From NCBI GenBank assembly GCA_030037105.1, contig JASHRY010000210.1:1-6541 (forward strand): DNA of 6,541 nt, written 5' to 3'. Below the pieces are notes generated by a model, which made no database searches, had not been told where the DNA came from, and saw only the letters and a program-made list of their open reading frames with translations. A program made the position numbers and the translations under genes. Each line of letters starts with the position of its first letter. Positions within the stretch are counted from its first letter, which is position 1. Shown in pieces: positions 1-4,349 of this stretch. The stretch comes from Xanthobacteraceae bacterium (GTDB lineage: Bacteria; Pseudomonadota; Alphaproteobacteria; Rhizobiales; Xanthobacteraceae).

Positions 1-224
1 TCATATTTCAGGAGGGCTATGATCCGGTGTGCGAGCAGGCCTTCCGCGAGATCGCCCGGCTCTCGCGCGGAGCCTATTGCCGCTTCGCGCCCGGCGCCGC
101 GCACGAACTCGGGGAATTGCTGCGGGCGGCTGCGGCCTATGCCGCTGGCGGCATGAAAGCGCTTGCCGATCTCAACGCGCGGCACGCGCCCGGCGCGCAC
201 AGGCTGATCGAGCAGCTCAAGTAA
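1..224 (+). CDS. VWA domain-containing protein, C-terminal part (5' end outside window)
   Basis: Only the last 73 complete codons (from base 3) and the TAA stop are visible; the frame is open to the window edge, so the gene starts upstream. The fragment opens with FQEGYDP, followed by EQAFREIARLSRGAYCRF and an Ala-rich helix with AAAYAAGGMKAL. I recognise this as the C-terminus of a roughly 220-residue von Willebrand factor A protein found in Bradyrhizobium-type genomes just before a membrane J-protein. That identification is from memory, and the MIDAS metal-binding motif that would prove a VWA fold lies upstream of the window. An internal GTG at 27 is not a plausible start because the conserved sequence continues before it. 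No signal peptide or membrane segment is visible in this part. The stop is 2 bases before the next start, so the two genes are probably cotranscribed and translationally coupled. Its biochemical role is unknown. Confidence 0.72.
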   Translation, partial: IFQEGYDPVCEQAFREIARLSRGAYCRFAPGAAHELGELLRAAAAYAAGGMKALADLNARHAPGAHRLIEQLK

Positions 225-226
225 TC

Positions 227-931
227 ATGCCCGAACTTCTTCTCGGCGGCGTCGTCCTCATCCTCCTGCTCTGGGCCGCCGCTGCCTTCTCCAAGGCCGA
301 TCCCAGGCAGGTCGCGCGCGTCCTGCGCCTCTTGGGCGGCGGCGCCGCGCTGATCCTCGCCGCCTTCCTGCTTTTTCGCGGCGAGATCGGGGTTGCCGTC
401 CCGGTCGGCGCCGTCGGCCTCGGCCTGCTCGGCTGGATTTCCCTGTGGCCCGCAACATTCGGCGGGCGCACGCAGAAAAGTCCGGGCCAAATCTCGCGCG
501 TGCGCTCGGCCTTCCTCGAAATGGAGCTTGACCACGACAGCGGGGCGATGCGCGGGCGCATTCTCGCCGGACGATATGCGGATGTCGCACTCGATGCGCT
601 CGACCCGCCGACCCTCGTCGGACTCCTTGGCGAGATCGACGCCGACAGCCGCCAACTATTGATGGCGTATCTTGACCGCCGGGAGCCCCGCTGGCGTGAG
701 CACGCGGAGCGTGATGCGGCAGCGGGGAACGGTGGCGCGGCGCCCCGCGGCAAAATGACTGAAGAGGAAGCCTATCAGATCCTTGGCCTTCAGCCCGGGG
801 CGAGCGCGCAGGAGATCGGCCGCGCCCACCGGTCTCTCATGAAGAAACTGCATCCCGACCAAGGGGGGTCGACGTACCTTGCGGCCCGCGTCAATGAAGC
901 CAAGGACGTTCTGCTTCGGCGCCATCGCTGA
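227..931 (+). CDS. Membrane-anchored J-domain (DnaJ/Tim14-like) co-chaperone
   Basis: 234 residues. ATG 227 is chosen because it follows the upstream stop by 2 bases and gives a hydrophobic N-terminus; the frame stays open further upstream, but only over the previous gene. There is no good Shine-Dalgarno, which fits translational coupling. Three hydrophobic segments are visible at about residues 3-21, 34-50 and 55-73. A soluble middle region (about 88-158) holds VRSAFLEMELDHDSGAM and LLMAYLDRREPRW, a block I recall from alphaproteobacterial homologues. A J domain occupies about 177-234: YQILGL, a basic helix II (RAHRSLMKKL), the essential HPD at 209-211, then GGS and NEAKDVL. The family's role is to stimulate Hsp70 ATPase through HPD. 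The short C-terminal J domain behind TM segments, with HPD-x-GGS and NEAKD, resembles mitochondrial Tim14/Pam18 more than classical DnaJ: there is no Gly/Phe region, zinc finger or substrate-binding domain. The Hsp70 partner and substrates are unknown. Confidence 0.88.
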   Translation: MPELLLGGVVLILLLWAAAAFSKADPRQVARVLRLLGGGAALILAAFLLFRGEIGVAVPVGAVGLGLLGWISLWPATFGGRTQKSPGQISRVRSAFLEMELDHDSGAMRGRILAGRYADVALDALDPPTLVGLLGEIDADSRQLLMAYLDRREPRWREHAERDAAAGNGGAAPRGKMTEEEAYQILGLQPGASAQEIGRAHRSLMKKLHPDQGGSTYLAARVNEAKDVLLRRHR

Positions 932-1015
932 GGTCCTCACAACAATCCCCGCGTCGGCTTCCCATCCGCGAATGACGTCTCGTTCGGCGCCCCGCTCGGC
1001 CGGGACTTCTTGGTG

Positions 1016-1064
1016 GAGCATTATTTCTTCGGAAAACCGGTTCCCACTTTTCCGGATCGCGCTC
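1016..1064. repeat. REP-like interspersed palindromic element
   Basis: An imperfect palindrome with outer arms GAGC (1016-1019) and GCTC (1061-1064), and an inner perfect 7-bp stem CGGAAAA (1030-1036) with TTTTCCG (1048-1054) around the loop CCGGTTCCCAC. The combination GGAAAACCGGTTCCCACTTT is one I recall as a very common intergenic repeat in Bradyrhizobium-group genomes; this is memory, not a search. It lies between two convergent genes and its last base is the first base of the minus-strand carboxypeptidase stop triplet (CTA at 1064-1066). A T-run (1068-1072) just beyond the outer stem on the plus strand means it could also help terminate transcription of the J-protein operon. Confidence 0.7.
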
Positions 1065-2641
1065 TAGTTTTTCAGTGCCAAGCAGTCGACGTCGTTACGC
1101 TTAAGCTGCCGGCAGGCGGCTTCCGCCGTCGCCTTGTCGAACCCAGCGAAGCGCGCGCGGTAGAAGGTCTTGTCGCCCTTCATGACACGCTCGGTGAACG
1201 GATCCGCCGCTGCCAGCATGCCGTGCGCCTTGAGTTGTGCTGCGCTCAGATGCTGTTCGGCCTCCTCCTCGGCGTCAAAGGCTCCGATCTGGATCACCCA
1301 TCCGCCATGCATATGAGCATGCGGCGCAGCCGGTTCGGCCTTTGCGAGTTCAGCCCTGGCCGGTTCGGCCTCTTTCGCGGCGGCCACCGCTGCGGGCTCT
1401 GCCGACGCGACCACGACGGTGTGCGGCTCATCGGGCGATTGCGTTTCCGGATTCGCGCGGGCCGCCGCCGAAGACGAGGGGGAGGCGACCGGCACCAGCG
1501 CGGGCATCGGCGCGAGCGAGGCTGGCTGCACCGGCGCCGTGCGATAGGAGATCGTCCTCACTGGGACCGGTCGGATCGGGTCACTGGAGCCGACGGTCGC
1601 GCGCGCATCCTTTTTTGGCGTCGGCGCCTGGTCGGCGTGGGATGCCAGCGGCGCCTTGGCAAAGGCGACCGGTTGCAGTTCGCCGGATTGTTCGGCGGCC
1701 TCCGCGACAACCGGCGTCGTGCGCCTGAGCGACGCCTCCTTGATATGCGCGTTGATCAGGTCGCGCATATACGCGTCGCGCTCGAAGGCCGAACGGCCGC
1801 CGAGCACGACGCCGATGATGTAGTGTCCGTCGCGATGAACCGAAGTGACGAGATTAAAGCCGGATGCGCGGATATATCCCGTTTTGATGCCGTCGACACC
1901 GCGGACCGCTCCGAGCAGGTGGTCGTGGTTGCGTATCCTCACGCCGTGATAGACGAATGCCGGCATGGAGAAATACTTGTAATAGCGCGGGAATCGCTCC
2001 TCGAGCGCGCGCCCGAGCAGCGCCAAATCGCGCGCGGTGGTGACCTGATCGTCATCCGGCAGGCCGGACGCGTTGACATAGCTCGTGCGGGTCATGCCCA
2101 GCGCATGGGCCTTCTGCGTCATGAGCTTGGCAAACATATCCTCGTCGCCGGCGAGATTTTCAGCGATCGCCACGGCAACGTCGTTCGCCGACCTCGTGAC
2201 CACCGCCTTGATTGCATCCTCGACCGAAATGGTCTGGCCGGGCTTGAGGCCGAGCTTCGAGGGCGCCTGCTCGCTCGCATGGCGGGAGACTTTGAGCGGC
2301 GTATCGAGCTTGATCGTACCGGCGTCGAGCCGCTCGAACAGCAGGTAGAGCGTCATGATCTTGGTCAGTGAAGCCGGATGGCGCAAAGCATCGGCGTTGG
2401 ACGCCTGCAACACCGCACCGGTGTTGCCGTCGACCACGATCGAGGCAAACGGCGGCGAATAACGACCCGCGTAAGTGTGACGATGAACGTGCCACACGTG
2501 GCGCGCCAAATGCGCATGCAGGCGATGACGATGCCGCGCGACCGCCGTATCGCCGGTGACAATGAGGCCGGTCGCGGCGGCAGCAAGACCCAAGACGCAA
2601 CACCGGAGCCCGCGTCGGGCCCCAGAACCCACCCATGCCAT
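1064..2641 (-). CDS. Serine-type D-Ala-D-Ala carboxypeptidase (peptidase S11) with C-terminal SPOR domain
   Basis: 525 residues; the ATG at 2641 is the most upstream start in this frame. A signal peptide is clear: basic GARRGLR, a hydrophobic stretch to about 30, and AVA at 33-35 as the likely cleavage site. The S11 catalytic domain (about 62-300) has all three penicillin-binding signatures: SLTK at 91-94 (nucleophile Ser91, Lys94), SAN at 151-153 and KTG at 243-245. A Pro/Ala-rich linker (about 305-440) with repeated AEPA units leads to a SPOR domain (about 446-525) with WVIQIGAF and FYRARFAGF. In the family, the enzyme removes the terminal D-Ala from peptidoglycan pentapeptides in the periplasm, and SPOR binds denuded glycan strands, often at division sites, so this protein is probably targeted to the septum. 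Unusually, eight His residues crowd positions 37-55 and three more lie at 441-445. A 13-bp DNA direct repeat (1329-1341, 1359-1371) underlies two AEPA units. The specific paralogue (dacA, dacC or dacF) cannot be assigned. Confidence 0.93.
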   Translation of the reverse strand: MAWVGSGARRGLRCCVLGLAAAATGLIVTGDTAVARHRHRLHAHLARHVWHVHRHTYAGRYSPPFASIVVDGNTGAVLQASNADALRHPASLTKIMTLYLLFERLDAGTIKLDTPLKVSRHASEQAPSKLGLKPGQTISVEDAIKAVVTRSANDVAVAIAENLAGDEDMFAKLMTQKAHALGMTRTSYVNASGLPDDDQVTTARDLALLGRALEERFPRYYKYFSMPAFVYHGVRIRNHDHLLGAVRGVDGIKTGYIRASGFNLVTSVHRDGHYIIGVVLGGRSAFERDAYMRDLINAHIKEASLRRTTPVVAEAAEQSGELQPVAFAKAPLASHADQAPTPKKDARATVGSSDPIRPVPVRTISYRTAPVQPASLAPMPALVPVASPSSSAAARANPETQSPDEPHTVVVASAEPAAVAAAKEAEPARAELAKAEPAAPHAHMHGGWVIQIGAFDAEEEAEQHLSAAQLKAHGMLAAADPFTERVMKGDKTFYRARFAGFDKATAEAACRQLKRNDVDCLALKN

Positions 2642-2643
2642 TA

Positions 2644-2662
2644 CGTACCCCGTCCCTGTACG
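2644..2662 (-). promoter_or_regulatory. Carboxypeptidase ribosome-binding region within a possible hairpin
   Basis: Read on the minus strand this is CGTAC, then AGGGACGGG, then GTACG, ending 2 bases before the ATG. The two 5-base arms are perfectly complementary and enclose the purine-rich Shine-Dalgarno candidates: AGGGA at 2653-2657 (11-base gap to the ATG) or GGGG at 2648-2651 (6-base gap, partly in the arm). It could act as a start-proximal RNA structure, but a 5-bp stem is weak and may be chance. Confidence 0.4.
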
Positions 2663-2694
2663 CGCACGGAGCCCGGTGGGAGCCCCGTCCCTGT
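2648..2694. repeat. 12-bp direct repeat upstream of the carboxypeptidase gene
   Basis: CCCCGTCCCTGT occurs exactly at 2648-2659 and again at 2683-2694, 35 bases apart start to start. On the minus strand it reads ACAGGGACGGGG. The copy nearer the gene provides the ribosome-binding region; the distal copy has no obvious start codon to serve. It may be a local duplication or a pair of binding sites. Confidence 0.6.
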
Positions 2695-2891
2695 CTATCC
2701 CTTGGCGACGATGCTTTCCGTATGCGACCGGCCCGCTCCGGTCGCCCGATGAGAAGGCATTGTCCCTCGACGACGGCCGTTACATGAACGACACAGTCAA
2801 GCACGTTAAGGGAACGCAGTTGCGAAAGGGTTAAGTCCCCTCACACGCTTTGGCTGAATTATGCACCGAATGATGCATGAGCCGATCGCCG

Positions 2892-2919
2892 TTGCAGTTT
2901 TTGTGCGATGCACTATAAG
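2892..2919 (+). promoter_or_regulatory. Candidate sigma-70 type promoter for the phasin gene
   Basis: TTGCAG (2892-2897) as a weak -35 and TATAAG (2914-2919) as a good -10, with a 16-base spacer. Transcription would start near 2926 and leave a leader of about 90 bases. The -35 matches only the TTG of the consensus plus spacing, so an activator or repressor may shape its use. Two of four nearby TGCA tetramers overlap the -35 and precede the -10. Confidence 0.42.
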
Positions 2920-2933
2920 AATGATTAGCGGCC

Positions 2934-2947
2934 GAAAAGGCCTTTTC
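2934..2947. promoter_or_regulatory. 14-bp perfect palindrome in the phasin leader
   Basis: GAAAAGGCCTTTTC is a perfect dyad with no spacer, about 15 bases downstream of the candidate -10 and well before the ribosome-binding site. Its position suits a repressor operator. Without a loop it would make a poor RNA hairpin, so a DNA-binding role is more likely if it has any role. Confidence 0.35.
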
Positions 2948-3007
2948 AAGGCAAATGGCCGGAACGGAATAATCCCATTTACAGACATACAGACAGTGCG
3001 GACTGTG

Positions 3008-3013
3008 AAAGGA
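3008..3013 (+). promoter_or_regulatory. Ribosome-binding site of the phasin gene
   Basis: AAAGGA lies 5 bases before ATG 3019 and fixes that start. Just upstream, ACAGT (2993-2997) and ACTGT (3002-3006) can pair around a GCGG loop, placing a small 5-bp hairpin one base before the ribosome-binding site. Confidence 0.6.
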
Positions 3014-3018
3014 CCATC

Positions 3019-3351
3019 ATGACCACCGATGAGATGCACAAGCTTGGCAAAGACGGCATGGACATGGCGATAAATTCCTTCGGCGCGTGGGCGAAGAATG
3101 CGCAGGCCCTCGCCGTCGAGGTTGCGGATTACTCGAAGAAGTCGTTCGAGGGCTCCGCTGCCGCATGGGAGCAGCTCATGGGCGCAAAGAGCTTGGAAAA
3201 GGCCATGGAAGTGCAGGGCGAATACCTGAAATCGTCGTACCAAGATTTCGTTGCCGAAGCGACCAAGCTTGGGGAGCTTTACGTCGATCTCGCCAAGGAG
3301 GCCTACAAGCCATTCGAGGGCGTGGTTGCCAAGGTATCGGCAATGAAGTGA
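3019..3351 (+). CDS. Phasin family protein (PHA granule-associated)
   Basis: 110 residues, ATG chosen by the AAAGGA site 5 bases upstream. The protein is almost wholly helical and amphipathic, with no Cys, no signal peptide and no membrane segment. The pattern matches short alphaproteobacterial phasins: NSFGAWAKNAQALAVEVADY, SKKSFEGSAAAWEQLMGAKS, then EKAMEVQGEYLKSSYQDFVAEATKLGELYVDLAKEAYKPFEG (split here only by recognition blocks). Family members coat cytoplasmic polyhydroxyalkanoate granules and control granule size and number; some homologues act as general stress-linked granule or membrane proteins, so PHA binding is inferred. No PHA synthase, depolymerase or phaR gene is in the window. 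It has its own leader and candidate promoter, is divergent from the carboxypeptidase, and is probably transcribed alone, since the next gene runs the other way. Confidence 0.88.
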   Translation: MTTDEMHKLGKDGMDMAINSFGAWAKNAQALAVEVADYSKKSFEGSAAAWEQLMGAKSLEKAMEVQGEYLKSSYQDFVAEATKLGELYVDLAKEAYKPFEGVVAKVSAMK

Positions 3352-3379
3352 TGGCGTCGGCAACCTAAAGGCCGCGAGA

Positions 3380-3395
3380 CCGAGATAAGGCTCGG
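3380..3395. terminator. Possible bidirectional terminator hairpin
   Basis: CCGAG (3380-3384) pairs with CTCGG (3391-3395) around the loop ATAAGG, in the gap between the converging phasin and the 66-residue gene. No T-run follows on either strand, so this is a weak candidate. Confidence 0.25.
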
Positions 3396-3438
3396 ACTTC
3401 TGCTCCGGCGCTGCGCGCGAAGGGCGTGCTCGCTTGCC

Positions 3439-3639
3439 TCACGTTTTCGGCAGAATCGATTCGAGGACGGCGGCGATCCGGGCAAGGTTTTGCTCGATGC
3501 GCCCGACCCGGAAGGCGACGTGTTCGAGCGCATAAGCCGCTCGCTTGTCGGCCGACGGCATATTCTGGGCGTCGTAATCCGGCACGAAATCCTGCTCCAG
3601 GACGTGCGTGAGTTTTGCTCGGCGTGCGGGCTCAGCCAT
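3439..3639 (-). CDS. Small conserved-looking hypothetical protein (66 residues)
   Basis: I do not recognise a named family. The start ATG at 3639 is preferred over the longest start (3750, 103 residues) because GGAG (3646-3649) sits 6 bases upstream, while the extra 37 residues are ordinary GC-rich read-through. The N-terminal half, MAEPARRAKLTHVLEQDFVP followed by DYDAQNMPSADKRAAYA, is polar. The C-terminal half (about 33-63) forms one long amphipathic helix with regularly spaced Leu, Val and Ile (LEHVAFRVGRIEQNLARIAA), suggesting a coiled coil or a helix that pairs with a partner. There is no Cys, signal peptide or membrane segment, so it is probably cytoplasmic. It converges on the phasin gene and is divergent from clpS. 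A link to either is possible but unproven. Confidence 0.66.
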   Translation of the reverse strand: MAEPARRAKLTHVLEQDFVPDYDAQNMPSADKRAAYALEHVAFRVGRIEQNLARIAAVLESILPKT

Positions 3640-3645
3640 AATTGT

Positions 3646-3649
3646 CTCC
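3646..3649 (-). promoter_or_regulatory. Ribosome-binding site deciding the start of the 66-residue protein
   Basis: Reads GGAG within CGGAGACAATT on the minus strand, 6 bases before the ATG at 3639. The alternative upstream starts lack a comparable site. Confidence 0.6.
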
Positions 3650-3820
3650 GGTCGCCCTGACGCGATGAATATCCGAGTCGGTCCCCTGCAACCAATCCGA
3701 ACGGCCATGGGCGGGCCAAGCTTGACCGTCCGCACGCTTTCCGGGGGCATGACGCGCGACGGTGAAGCGGAACGCGGAGGCAGGGCGCGCAGTTTTGCGA
3801 TTGTGCTCTGCGTTATCGAT

Positions 3821-3850
3821 CTGGAACGTGAAGCGGTGTAAATCTATGAT
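3821..3850 (+). promoter_or_regulatory. Candidate promoter for clpS-clpA
   Basis: TATGAT (3845-3850) is a close -10 match; CTGGAA (3821-3826) is a weak -35 at an 18-base spacing. Transcription would begin near 3857, leaving a leader of about 80 bases. This argues against an in-frame ATG at 3846 as the clpS start, since it would lie inside the -10. No convincing heat-shock sigma-32 type promoter was seen. Confidence 0.33.
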
Positions 3851-3938
3851 AGTCTTTTGGCAGCTACCGGTGGCGAAAGCTTTCCAGGGGCGCGCCCGCG
3901 GACGATCGATCGGGCAAGTCTGGACGATAGACCAACCA

Positions 3939-4310
3939 ATGTCGGAAAATGACAACGTCAAGGTGCCGGTCCGCCTGGCGGATGACGACCGCAAGCGCAA
4001 AGGCGACAACAGCGGGCCGGGGACAGCGGTCATCACCAAGACGCGGCCGCAAACCAAGCGGCCGAACCTCTACCGCGTCCTGCTGCTCAACGACGACTAC
4101 ACGCCGATGGAGTTTGTGGTCCACGTGCTCGAGCGCTTCTTCAACAAGGATCACGAATCGGCACACCGGATCATGATGCACGTGCACCAGCACGGGATCG
4201 GTGAATGCGGAGTTTTTACCTATGAGGTGGCGGAAACAAAAGTGACGCAGGTCATGGACTTTGCCCGCAAACATCAGCATCCTTTACAGTGTATCATGGA
4301 GAAGAATTGA
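3939..4310 (+). CDS. clpS: ATP-dependent Clp protease adaptor ClpS
   Basis: 123 residues from ATG 3939. The first 35 or so residues are polar and charged, like the flexible N-terminal tail that ClpS inserts into ClpA. The core domain (about 41-121) begins [20 protein letters not shown]. Residues matching the N-degron pocket of E. coli ClpS are present: Asn51, Asp52, Asp53, Thr55, Met57, Met79, Val82, His83 and Leu116. The C-terminal part has the family blocks [15 protein letters not shown] and HPLQC. ClpS is a cytoplasmic adaptor that captures proteins with N-terminal Leu, Phe, Tyr or Trp and delivers them to ClpAP while blocking other ClpA substrates. The ribosome-binding site is poor; an in-frame ATG at 3846 would add 31 residues that do not resemble the family. 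clpA follows after 39 bases, so the two form an operon. Alphaproteobacteria often also have a second, unlinked ClpS; this is the clpA-linked type. Confidence 0.95.
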   Translation: MSENDNVKVPVRLADDDRKRKGDNSGPGTAVITKTRPQTKRPNLYRVLLLNDDYTPMEFVVHVLERFFNKDHESAHRIMMHVHQHGIGECGVFTYEVAETKVTQVMDFARKHQHPLQCIMEKN

Positions 4311-4349
4311 GTCCGGGAGGACCGCCGGTACCAATGAAGAGACCTTGAA

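Larger units (their letters stand above)
2642..3018. other. Divergent intergenic control region, carboxypeptidase / phasin
   Basis: 377 bases between two divergently read genes. I see no convincing protein here: the open frames across it lack family features and ribosome-binding sites. It holds a 12-bp direct repeat near the carboxypeptidase start, four TGCA tetramers and a candidate phasin promoter around 2862-2919, a 14-bp palindrome at 2934-2947, a tandem ACAGAC (2981-2986, 2989-2994) and a small hairpin at 2993-3006. AT content rises after about 2850, as expected for a promoter zone in GC-rich DNA. No clear promoter for the minus-strand gene could be picked out. Confidence 0.7.
3640..3938. 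other. Divergent intergenic region, 66-residue gene / clpS
   Basis: 299 bases. Open frames cross it on both strands, but none shows family features or a good ribosome-binding site. The clpS frame itself is open back to about 3762, yet those residues do not look like ClpS. It contains the ribosome-binding site of the minus-strand gene, a candidate clpS promoter near 3821-3850 and a 10-bp palindrome CGATCGATCG at 3903-3912. Nothing else stands out. Confidence 0.6.

Noticed and set aside
925..936. TGAGG-T-CCTCA inverted repeat at the J-protein stop codon, considered as a terminator
   Set aside because: A single-base loop cannot form a stable hairpin of this length and no T-run follows.
1010..2371. 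Long plus-strand open frame (453 codons) across the carboxypeptidase gene
   Set aside because: It is antisense to a gene with all S11 and SPOR signatures. Its product is Arg/Gly-rich with no recognisable domain, as expected for a shadow frame in GC-rich DNA.
2770..2800. Minus-strand TTGACT (2795-2800) considered as the carboxypeptidase -35
   Set aside because: No acceptable -10 hexamer lies 15-19 bases downstream.
2806..2834. Two TTAA motifs considered as a CtrA box
   Set aside because: They are 25 bases apart start to start, not the TTAA-N7-TTAA arrangement of a CtrA site.
3762..3938. N-terminal extension of ClpS by upstream in-frame starts (3762 or 3846)
   Set aside because: The extra residues do not resemble ClpS, have no ribosome-binding site, and the 3846 ATG falls within the candidate -10 hexamer.
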